This document shows positions 25,703 through 33,212 of a DNA stretch of 64,000 bases, in pieces. The first letter of the stretch is position 1, and every line of letters begins with the position of its first letter. This DNA is from Fusibacter paucivorans (lineage in GTDB: Bacteria; Bacillota; Clostridia; Peptostreptococcales; Acidaminobacteraceae), in contig NZ_JAHBCL010000024.1 in the NCBI RefSeq assembly GCF_018390735.1, positions 1 to 64,000 on the forward strand. Reading direction: 5' to 3'. The notes beneath the pieces are model-generated. The model searched no databases, had not been told where the DNA came from, and was given only the letters and a program-made list of their open reading frames with translations. Position numbers and translations under genes: made by a program.

Positions 25703-27538
25703 ATGGTAAAGCAAGAGACGACACAGCTTAAATATGATAAGACCATCTGGAAGACACTGTTTCAATACTTTAAATCAATGAAGCGCGACTTTGTGATATT
25801 GGCGTGCTTCATGGTAGCACTTGCGGCAATGGATATTATATTTCCACTTGTGACACAATACACCATCGACCATATCATTTTAAAAAATTGGTCAGAGGGA
25901 TTAACCATTGTAGGGATCGTCTACGCAGTTTTAGCCGTTTTATTAACGGCAATCGTCTATTTCTTCATTCGGCATGCCGGAAAGATTGAAATGGGAATGG
26001 TCTATAAAATGCGAAAGGACAGTTTTGAAAAGCTTCAAAAGCTCTCCTTTAGTTATTACGATCAGAATGCTGTGGGGTGGATGATTTCGAGAACGACGTC
26101 GGATGCCGCCAAGATTTCTGAAACAGTGGCTTGGGGACTTGTCGATCTCATCTGGGGATTGACTATGATGGTCGGCATTGCCATCGTTATGCTGATTGTC
26201 AATGTAAAACTGGCGTTAGTAACATTGGTAACCATTCCATTGCTCGCGCTTGTGAGTGTTGCTTTTGAAAAGAAGATGCTCATTGCATATCGGCATGTAA
26301 GACGAATTAATTCCAAAATAACAGGACTCTTTAATGATGGTATTGCAGGCGCTAAGACGACAAAAACATTGGTGAGAGAATCACTGAATTGTCGTGAATT
26401 TGAAACGGTTACCAGTGAGATGCGCATGGAATCCGTCCGTGCAGCGACGTTTTCATCGGGGTACTTGCCGGCAGCGCTCTTTATCTCTGCCATTGGCACT
26501 GTACTGACACTCTATTTCGGCAGCAGCGAAGTATTAAACGGGGGCATTACTTATGGAACACTGGTGCTCTTCGTTACATACGCGCGGCAATTCTTTGATC
26601 CGGTTTTGGAACTGGCGAGAATTTATACCGAAATGATTAGTGCGCAGGCCGCGGCAGAACGTGTCATGCAGTTGATCCACGAACCTGAAATGGTAAGTGA
26701 CCGTCCGGAGGTCATTCAAAAATACGGTGATCATTACCATCAAAAGCGAGAGGCGTGGGAAACGCTTCATGGTGACATGGTATTTGAAAATGTTGGGTTT
26801 AATTACAAACCCGGCGAAAGTATTTTAGAGGATTTCAATTTGGAAGTTAAGCAGGGTGAGACTATTGCACTCGTAGGTGAAACGGGTTCCGGCAAGAGCA
26901 CGATTGTGAATCTGGCATGCCGATTCTATGAACCGACATCCGGTGTCATCAAAATTGACGGCGTCGACTATCGTAAACGTTCACAGAGCTGGCTGCATGC
27001 CAATATTGGCTATGTGCTTCAGACACCGCATCTCTTTAGCGGAACAGTGATGGCCAACATTCGTTACGGGCGTCTGGACGCATCGGAAGAAGAGGTTATG
27101 GCAGCGGCCAAAATGGTCAATGCCCACGAATTTATCATTAAAATGGAGCATGGTTACCATTCACAAGTAGGTGAAGGCGGGGCCAGACTTTCTACAGGTG
27201 AGAAACAGCTTATTTCATTTGCCAGAGCGATTTTGGCAGATCCTAAAATATTCTTCTTGGATGAAGCAACTTCTTCCATTGACACGGAAACGGAAGTAAA
27301 AATTCAAGAGGCGGTTGAAAAAGTCCTTGAGAACAGGACGAGTTTTATTATTGCACATCGACTTTCAACGATTCGACAGGCGGACCGTATTCTTGTCATT
27401 GACAAAGGCCGTATTGTCGAAGCTGGAAATCATGCGGCATTGATGCAGAAACGTGGTGCCTATTATAATCTTTATACCAATCAGTATGGCGAGGCACTGC
27501 TTAACGAAAAGAAGAAACATAAGCTGCGGAGCGCTTAG
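25703..27538 (+). CDS. Heterodimeric ABC exporter, subunit 2 (canonical Walker B)
   Basis: A 611-residue half-transporter: six membrane segments (about 30-330), then an ATPase domain with Walker A GETGSGKST, Walker B IFFLDEATSS with the catalytic Glu, switch H in IAHRLST, and a degenerate signature LSTGEKQ instead of LSGGQ. That pattern complements subunit 1: one ATP site uses subunit 1 Walker B (Asp) with this degenerate signature, the other is canonical. This strongly supports a functional heterodimer. AAGGAGG lies eight bases before ATG 25703. A 49-residue ORF follows 21 bases downstream. Confidence 0.92.
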   Translation: MVKQETTQLKYDKTIWKTLFQYFKSMKRDFVILACFMVALAAMDIIFPLVTQYTIDHIILKNWSEGLTIVGIVYAVLAVLLTAIVYFFIRHAGKIEMGMVYKMRKDSFEKLQKLSFSYYDQNAVGWMISRTTSDAAKISETVAWGLVDLIWGLTMMVGIAIVMLIVNVKLALVTLVTIPLLALVSVAFEKKMLIAYRHVRRINSKITGLFNDGIAGAKTTKTLVRESLNCREFETVTSEMRMESVRAATFSSGYLPAALFISAIGTVLTLYFGSSEVLNGGITYGTLVLFVTYARQFFDPVLELARIYTEMISAQAAAERVMQLIHEPEMVSDRPEVIQKYGDHYHQKREAWETLHGDMVFENVGFNYKPGESILEDFNLEVKQGETIALVGETGSGKSTIVNLACRFYEPTSGVIKIDGVDYRKRSQSWLHANIGYVLQTPHLFSGTVMANIRYGRLDASEEEVMAAAKMVNAHEFIIKMEHGYHSQVGEGGARLSTGEKQLISFARAILADPKIFFLDEATSSIDTETEVKIQEAVEKVLENRTSFIIAHRLSTIRQADRILVIDKGRIVEAGNHAALMQKRGAYYNLYTNQYGEALLNEKKKHKLRSA

Positions 27539-27559
27539 CGCGCAGCAGGAGGACACGTT

Positions 27560-27709
27560 ATGAATATGTTTGTATTAAAAAAATTTAAAATAGAAGATTA
27601 CTACTTGACGTATAGTCAAAAAGACAACACAGAATGGCGAATGTACTTAAAGAACGAGTATGGCATTCGTCACGAGAATGACTATGACAAAATAAAATTT
27701 AGATATTAA
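27560..27709 (+). CDS. 49-residue hypothetical protein after the ABC exporter
   Basis: AGGAGGA (27547-27553) precedes ATG 27560. The product begins MNMFVLKKFKIEDYYLTYSQ and ends NDYDKIKFRY; it is rich in Lys, Tyr, Asp and Asn, soluble, without cysteines or a membrane segment. It sits 21 bases behind the second ABC subunit and before a strong terminator, so it is most likely the last gene of the exporter operon. Function unknown; no family is recognised. Confidence 0.55.
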   Translation: MNMFVLKKFKIEDYYLTYSQKDNTEWRMYLKNEYGIRHENDYDKIKFRY

Positions 27710-27740
27710 TACGCTGTTGATCCAAATCAAAAGCATGTAT

Positions 27741-27789
27741 GAAAAAGGCGACATTCCAAGAAGATTAATACTTGGAACGTCGCTTTTTC
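27741..27789. terminator. Bidirectional terminator between convergent genes
   Basis: GAAAAAGGCGACATTCCAAG (27741-27760) pairs with CTTGGAACGTCGCTTTTTC (27771-27789), one bulge or mismatch. The A run on one side and T run on the other let it work in both directions, ending the exporter operon and the minus-strand receptor gene. Confidence 0.85.
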
Positions 27790-27893
27790 ATACGGTTTTT
27801 CGGATTGTTATTGTCGAATGGGCAGCTTAATGCTGTGAAATATGGGTGAGGATTTGGGGACAGCACCTTACATTGTGCTATCCAACCTCCGCT

Positions 27894-29576
27894 TTATAAT
27901 CTGAATCTAGATATTTCACCAGATAGCGATTCGGTTGCTGTGACGAGTGTTTGATTATGTGTTTGGAGTGATTGACTCGTCTCGTTAATTTTTTCAATGC
28001 TTGTGGTGATTTCATATAAATTGAGTGTATTCTTTTCGACATCGGCCGTAATGTGATTAACCGTATCGTTCACCTGTCGCATGGCGATTTCAACTTCGGT
28101 AAAGTTTTCATGAATATCACCGATTAAGAAACCCAGATGACTGGCATTTTCAGTGTAATCCTTAAGAATGGCTTCTGTTTGTTCAAGGGACATTTGCATT
28201 TGATGCGTTGAAAAGGTGCTGAATGCCGTTGATTCATTTTGCAGAACATTTACGGCTTCCAGAACGTTTTTTGAAATATCTTGAATTTCCATGACCGCGG
28301 ATTGAGAGTCCTGCGCCAGTTTTTTGATTTCTTCTGCAACGACGGAAAAGCCCTTGCCGTGAACACCGGCGCGAGCCGCTTCAATAGAGGCATTCAGCGC
28401 AAGTAAATTGGTTTGTTTGGTCAGTAAAAAAATGCTTTCAGAGAGCTGACCGATGGCGGCAACGCTCTTTGAACTTTCAATGGCATTATTGAGCCGTTCC
28501 TGTATGGCGTCGGATTCGAGTTTGGATTGATGATGAGAATCCAATACTTCTGACTGTAATTGATCTGCACTTTGCTGAACGGTTTGAATAATGTTCTTCG
28601 ACTGCTCAACTTGTTCAAATGTGTTTTCAATATGAGCGTATATTTCTTCCGTGACACTGGAAATTTCTTGGATTGATGCGTTGGAATTGTCCATGTTTTC
28701 ACTGAGTGTATGCGTTGACAAATTTATTTTGTCGAGTTCTTCAGCAATATAAGTTTGCTCATCGCGAAGGGACTGCGTAAAAGACAGAACGCTTTCTGAA
28801 GTGTTTTGCACGCGAATGATGATGTTGTGAACATGTTTGATAAAGGCGTTAAATGCAGTGGATATCTTTCCGAGCTCGTCTTTTGAGACAACCTTGATTC
28901 GACTGGTTAAATCACCCTCAGAAGAATTGAGCGAGTCGAGTTCACGTTGTAAGTTGCGGAAAGCATAATTGAGTCGGGCCATTAATCTTATAGAAAGGAG
29001 CAGTAGGACGATCATGGCAGCGGCGATGACTGAAACGGTGATGCGAATAGTTGCCTGATAATGATTGCTGCTGTCTGCATTGGCTGATTTAACAGATGTA
29101 GACAATTTATCTCGAACAGCTTCGATATCATTTTTCATATGGTCATACGTTGTACGGCTAGTGGACATCAGCGTGGTGTCGGAGATGACATCGGGTTTGA
29201 AAATCGTTTCGCTGATGGCTTCGTAAGCTTCCCAGTCTTCAAGAAATTTTTGCCATTCATCCATTTGAACAATTTCAGGGTACTTTTCTATTTTTTGAAT
29301 GTACTGCTGAATGCGATTAAGCGTTGAAGTAGAAAAATCATAGGCACTGAGTTTTTCAAGTGGATCGGAAAGCAGGTTATAACTGAACTCTTGAATGCGA
29401 TACTCCGATAAATTTGAAAACAGCTGATTAATATCATTTAAATCTTGGTACATTGCTGTAATCGATGATTGGTTGCCGTAAATTTCATTTAGCCCATACA
29501 GTGAAACACCGGCAATTGTTAAAATGGTGACGAATTGCAGCAATACGAGTGTTAATATTTTTTTGCGAATACTCAT
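27894..29576 (-). CDS. Methyl-accepting chemotaxis protein
   Basis: A 560-residue receptor on the minus strand. An N-terminal membrane segment ([20 protein letters not shown]), a four-helix-type sensor domain (about 35-185), a second membrane segment ([18 protein letters not shown]), a HAMP domain and a cytoplasmic signalling domain with the hairpin [20 protein letters not shown] are visible. The start is set at 29576, where GGGAGGATTCA precedes the ATG; an upstream in-frame ATG lacks a ribosome site. It stands alone, convergent to the exporter operon, and would signal to the CheA encoded at 15083-17284. Confidence 0.92.
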   Translation of the reverse strand: MSIRKKILTLVLLQFVTILTIAGVSLYGLNEIYGNQSSITAMYQDLNDINQLFSNLSEYRIQEFSYNLLSDPLEKLSAYDFSTSTLNRIQQYIQKIEKYPEIVQMDEWQKFLEDWEAYEAISETIFKPDVISDTTLMSTSRTTYDHMKNDIEAVRDKLSTSVKSANADSSNHYQATIRITVSVIAAAMIVLLLLSIRLMARLNYAFRNLQRELDSLNSSEGDLTSRIKVVSKDELGKISTAFNAFIKHVHNIIIRVQNTSESVLSFTQSLRDEQTYIAEELDKINLSTHTLSENMDNSNASIQEISSVTEEIYAHIENTFEQVEQSKNIIQTVQQSADQLQSEVLDSHHQSKLESDAIQERLNNAIESSKSVAAIGQLSESIFLLTKQTNLLALNASIEAARAGVHGKGFSVVAEEIKKLAQDSQSAVMEIQDISKNVLEAVNVLQNESTAFSTFSTHQMQMSLEQTEAILKDYTENASHLGFLIGDIHENFTEVEIAMRQVNDTVNHITADVEKNTLNLYEITTSIEKINETSQSLQTHNQTLVTATESLSGEISRFRL

Positions 29577-29688
29577 TGAATCCTCCCAGAAAATCTTCAT
29601 CATGGCATTAGCCTACAGCAAGGGGGCAGTTTTAGGCTATCAGCAGGGGGTAAATGTTCTGTTAAAAGTGCGTAAAGGGAAAAAACAG

Positions 29689-29717
29689 TTGCATCTTTGA
29701 GCGCTTTGTGCTAATAT
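29689..29717 (+). promoter_or_regulatory. Promoter of the lysC SAM riboswitch
   Basis: TTGCAT (29689-29694), 17-base spacer, TAATAT (29712-29717). Start expected near 29724, shortly before the riboswitch. Confidence 0.65.
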
Positions 29718-29759
29718 CACTATTAGCAATTAAGTCTTAGACTTTACAAATGCATACTG

Positions 29760-29853
29760 TTATCAAGAGTGGCTGAGAGAATAGGCTCTATGACGCCCGG
29801 CAACCTGCATTTGCGTGGTGCCAATTCCTACATTTCGATGAAATGAGAGATAA
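29760..29853 (+). ncRNA. SAM-I (S-box) riboswitch upstream of aspartokinase
   Basis: The S-box core is clear: P1 strands TTATC (29760-29764) and GATAA (29849-29853), AAGAGTGGCTGAGAGA, the GCCCGGCAACC element, GGTGCCAATTCC and GAGAGATAA. A terminator follows at once, so SAM binding should stop transcription of lysC. Confidence 0.95.
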
Positions 29854-29861
29854 ACGGATCC

Positions 29862-29888
29862 GGTCGCTTTCATTGAAGCGGCTTTTTT
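29862..29888 (+). terminator. Riboswitch expression-platform terminator (lysC)
   Basis: GGTCGCTT (29862-29869) pairs with AAGCGGCT region (29876-29882), followed by six T at 29883-29888. It lies nine bases after the SAM riboswitch P1 stem. Confidence 0.8.
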
Positions 29889-29977
29889 AATGGACATTGG
29901 CTAACAAAATCATTTTATAGATTCAATAACTGATAAAGACGTTTGAAGCGTTAATTTGATAGAAAGGCGGCGAACAC

Positions 29978-31186
29978 ATGGCAATTATAGTTCAAAAATA
30001 CGGCGGGACGTCAATGGCGGATGCTGACTGTATCAAAAACGTGGCGCAAAAAGTTCTACGTGCCAAAAGCGCCGGCAAGAAAGTTGTCGTCGTCGTTTCT
30101 GCACCAGCAGGGATGACGGATGACCTCATCAGGCGGGCAAAACAGGTAACGGAGAAGCCGACGGGAAGAGAGCTCGATATGATTCTCTCAACGGGTGAAC
30201 AGATATCGATATCACTTTTGGCAATGGCCATTCAAAGCATGGGAGAAGAAGCCATTTCCTTTACAAGTGCTCAAGTAGGCATTTTAACGGATGGTGTTCA
30301 TAACAAGGCTAAAATTGAAGCCATTAATACGTCGAAAATATTAGCAGAACTTGAACGCGATAAAGTGGTTGTGATCGCAGGTTTTCAAGGTGTCACAAAG
30401 GATCTTGAAATTACGACACTTGGACGAGGCGGTTCAGATACCTCAGCTGTTGCACTCGGCGTGGCACTTGAGGCGGAAGAAGTGGAAATCTATACAGATG
30501 TCGATGGCATTTATACAGCCGATCCGCGCATTGTCCCAAATGCACGAAAAATTGACAGCATTTCTTTTGATGAAATGCTCGAGATGGCCGGTGCCGGAGC
30601 AAAAGTGCTGCACCTTCGAAGTGTCGAACTCGCAGCGAAGAACAATTTGCCGATACACTTGAGATCATCGTTTACAGACACGATGGGGACTTATGTCGTA
30701 GGGGAGGATACATCCATGGAAAAAGTATTTGTCAGAGGTGTTGCACACACCACAAACAATGCTAAAATTACCATTGCCAATTTAAAACATACTTCAAAAA
30801 ATGTCGCATATCTCTTTCATGAAATTGCTGAACAGCATATTAACGTCGACGTCATCACGCAAAACTATTTAACGAAAGACGATGTGACGATATCCTTCAC
30901 TGTGACGGAAGAAGACTTCGATCGCGCGCTGGCGCTGACAAAGACATTGGCCGAAGCGATCGGCGCAGAATCAGTGACAGGAGAACTCGGCGTTGCAAAA
31001 GTATGTGTCATCGGTGTGGGAATGAAGAGTACGCCGGGCGTTGCCGCAAGGGTTTTTGAATGCTTGGCAAACAACGATATTGAGATTGATTTGATTTCAA
31101 CATCTGACATTAATATTACCTGCGTCATCAACCAATCGGACTATTCAAAAGCAGTACTTGCAATTCATAATGAATTTGACTTATAA
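29978..31186 (+). CDS. lysC: Aspartate kinase
   Basis: A 402-residue aspartokinase, first step of the aspartate family (Lys, Thr, Met). The N-terminal kinase motif VQKYGGTS, the FTSAQ and GRGGSDTSAVAL segments and two C-terminal ACT domains (from about residue 265) are present; length fits the single-function, Bacillus-type enzyme. The start has a GGCGG-like ribosome site. It is preceded by a SAM-I riboswitch with its own terminator, so this isozyme is committed to methionine supply and is switched off by SAM. ACT domains may add feedback by Lys or Thr; this cannot be read from sequence. Confidence 0.95.
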   Translation: MAIIVQKYGGTSMADADCIKNVAQKVLRAKSAGKKVVVVVSAPAGMTDDLIRRAKQVTEKPTGRELDMILSTGEQISISLLAMAIQSMGEEAISFTSAQVGILTDGVHNKAKIEAINTSKILAELERDKVVVIAGFQGVTKDLEITTLGRGGSDTSAVALGVALEAEEVEIYTDVDGIYTADPRIVPNARKIDSISFDEMLEMAGAGAKVLHLRSVELAAKNNLPIHLRSSFTDTMGTYVVGEDTSMEKVFVRGVAHTTNNAKITIANLKHTSKNVAYLFHEIAEQHINVDVITQNYLTKDDVTISFTVTEEDFDRALALTKTLAEAIGAESVTGELGVAKVCVIGVGMKSTPGVAARVFECLANNDIEIDLISTSDINITCVINQSDYSKAVLAIHNEFDL

Positions 31187-31235
31187 TAATCATTAAATCA
31201 AGGCGATTATTAATCGCAGACAATTATATAACGAC

Positions 31236-31338
31236 TTATTAAGAGTGGCTGAGAGACTGGCTCTATGAAGCCCGGCAACCTACATCTCATTTGATGTGTG
31301 GTGCTAATTCCTGCATTTCCTATGAAATGAAAGATAAG
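31236..31338 (+). ncRNA. SAM-I (S-box) riboswitch upstream of metF-metH
   Basis: P1 strands CTTATT (31236-31241) and GATAAG (31333-31338) enclose AAGAGTGGCTGAGAGA, GAAGCCCGGCAACC, GGTGCTAATTCC and GAAAGATAAG, all conserved S-box elements. A terminator lies 12 bases downstream. The hairpin GCGATTATTAATCGC (31204-31218) just upstream has no T tract. Confidence 0.95.
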
Positions 31339-31350
31339 ATTTTGAGAGAG

Positions 31351-31384
31351 ATCGTTTCATGCAATAGGTGGAGCGATTTTTATT
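31351..31384 (+). terminator. Riboswitch expression-platform terminator (metF)
   Basis: ATCGTTTCA (31351-31359) pairs with TGGAGCGAT (31369-31377, two G-U), followed by T-rich TTTTATTTT. Together with the SAM-I aptamer it forms the on/off switch for the metF operon. Confidence 0.8.
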
Positions 31385-31489
31385 TTATGAAAATTGATCA
31401 AAAAGCATGTAAGTAAGGCGATGATGCAATGCGCTCACGTTTATAAATCATGCTAAATAGTATAATTCGATAACTCGAAGGAGGCAAAA

Positions 31490-32371
31490 ATGGATATTAA
31501 AACTATTTTTAACAAGAAGAAACCGGTTCTTTCATTTGAAATCTTTCCGCCAAAGCGTGACGGCGATCTCAACAGCGTTTATAAAACCATTGACGCACTG
31601 GCGATGCTAGATCCTGATTACATTAGTGTTACCTATGGTGCAGCGGGATCTGAACGCAGCAATACAACGCTGGATATTGCGGCGTTTATTCGAAAGCAGT
31701 ATCAAATTGAATCTCTTGCCCACTTAACTTGCGTTTCATCCAGTAAGGACGATGTGGATCGAATTTTTGATAAATTTGAAGCGGCGGAGATCGAAAATAT
31801 TTTGGCTTTAAGAGGTGACTTACCGGAGGGAATGGCAACGAATAACCGTGCATTTCAATATGCAGGCGATCTGATCCAGTACATCAAAGAAACGAGAAAT
31901 TTTACCGTTGGCGCCGCATGCTACCCTGAAGGACACATTGAAGCGAAGAGCAGAACGGTGGATCTGATCAATTTAAAACAGAAAACGGCACAGGGAGCAG
32001 ATTTTCTGGTTACCCAGCTGTTTTTCGACAATGAAAAATTTTATGATTTCAGGCGAGAAGTCAGAGCGCTCGATATTGATATTCCAATAACTGCAGGTAT
32101 TATGCCAGTGTTGAACAAAAACCAGATCGAGCGCATGGTGGCACTGAGTGGCGCAAGTCTGCCTGATAAATTTAAGCGCATTATGTCAAAATATGAATTT
32201 AACCCACAAGCGCTTCACGATGCCGGCATTATTTATGCATCAGAGCAGTTGGTTGATCTTCTGTCAACGGGCGTTGACGGCATTCACCTCTATGTGATGA
32301 ATAAACCTGAGGTAGCAAAGCAACTTGTGGATAATGTTTCTAATGTTCTCAAAGCACTGCGCTCATCGTGA
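31490..32371 (+). CDS. metF: Methylenetetrahydrofolate reductase
   Basis: A 293-residue TIM-barrel flavoenzyme reducing 5,10-methylene-THF to 5-methyl-THF, the methyl donor for methionine synthase. Conserved segments: SFEIFPPKRDG at the N-terminus (catalytic Glu region), YISVTYGAAGS, ILALRGDLP, AACYPEGH and FLVTQLFFDN. Length is standard. GAAGGAGG precedes ATG 31490. It follows a SAM riboswitch and precedes the two parts of methionine synthase. Confidence 0.95.
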   Translation: MDIKTIFNKKKPVLSFEIFPPKRDGDLNSVYKTIDALAMLDPDYISVTYGAAGSERSNTTLDIAAFIRKQYQIESLAHLTCVSSSKDDVDRIFDKFEAAEIENILALRGDLPEGMATNNRAFQYAGDLIQYIKETRNFTVGAACYPEGHIEAKSRTVDLINLKQKTAQGADFLVTQLFFDNEKFYDFRREVRALDIDIPITAGIMPVLNKNQIERMVALSGASLPDKFKRIMSKYEFNPQALHDAGIIYASEQLVDLLSTGVDGIHLYVMNKPEVAKQLVDNVSNVLKALRSS

Positions 32372-32530
32372 CAAAAATCGTGTAAAATAGAAAGTGACAA
32401 TTCGTGCTTGTAGTCGTGATGGATACATTTGATCAATCGATTTGAATGGAGCGCCAATCCAATAAAAAATAAATGCGATGTCAGGTCCTGAAATATGTGC
32501 AGGATAATGCATCATAGAAAGTGAAAGAAG

Positions 32531-33211
32531 ATGACACTTGAACAAACCATTTTAAACGGTGTTGACCGGAATGAAATTTATCGATACCTGAGTGCCAAGC
32601 GTAAAGTTGACGATTCTTGGCAAACCTATGTGGAAGCAGTACTGGAAGAAACGGGAACCTTGATATTACCTAATCAGCTGATGATTGAAGATGCCATCAG
32701 TATTGATGCAAATCAAGTCAAGCTCATAAGCAGTGAACTCCAGCTGACATCAGAAAATTTTGCGGATCACATCAAGGGCGGTAAACGCCTTTGGATTGTA
32801 GCAGCAACGCTTGGGCACCTTATCGAACGCAAAATAAAATACTATTTTGCTGTAAATCCAACCCGAGCTGTGGTTATGGATGCCTGTGGTTCGGCACTGA
32901 TTGAATCGTATTGTGATATCTTAGAACGGTCGATCAAAGATGCGCACACAGAAGTAAAGGGATTTACCAGCAGATTTAGTCCCGGCTATGGTGACCTAAG
33001 TCTAACAACTCAGCGTCAGCTCTTTGAACGGTTTGACATTTCAAAGCGAACGGGGATTCACTTATCAGAAGGCGATCTTATGCTGCCGCAAAAATCGGTT
33101 GTTTTTATGATCGCCGATCAACCAGTTGATACGCCGCAGTCAATAGGCTGCCAGCATAAATGCGCAAGTTGCACACTGCAGCATTGCATCTATAGAACGG
33201 AGGGTATGTAA
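32531..33211 (+). CDS. Methionine synthase reactivation domain as a separate protein
   Basis: A 226-residue protein matching the C-terminal SAM-binding reactivation domain of cobalamin-dependent methionine synthase (Met_synt_B12 type): ATLGHLIERKIKYYF, FSPGYGDLSLTTQRQLF and a C-terminal cysteine motif CQHKCASCTLQHC that may hold a metal or Fe-S site. The downstream MetH lacks this domain, so the two should act together, the small protein remethylating inactive cobalamin with SAM. The stop is one base before the MetH GTG. The ribosome site of this gene is weak. Such splits are known in Clostridia. Confidence 0.85.
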   Translation: MTLEQTILNGVDRNEIYRYLSAKRKVDDSWQTYVEAVLEETGTLILPNQLMIEDAISIDANQVKLISSELQLTSENFADHIKGGKRLWIVAATLGHLIERKIKYYFAVNPTRAVVMDACGSALIESYCDILERSIKDAHTEVKGFTSRFSPGYGDLSLTTQRQLFERFDISKRTGIHLSEGDLMLPQKSVVFMIADQPVDTPQSIGCQHKCASCTLQHCIYRTEGM

Positions 33212-33212
33212 C

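Noticed and set aside
26062-26499. 145-codon minus-strand frame in ABC subunit 2
   Set aside because: Shadow of a membrane domain; no ribosome site.
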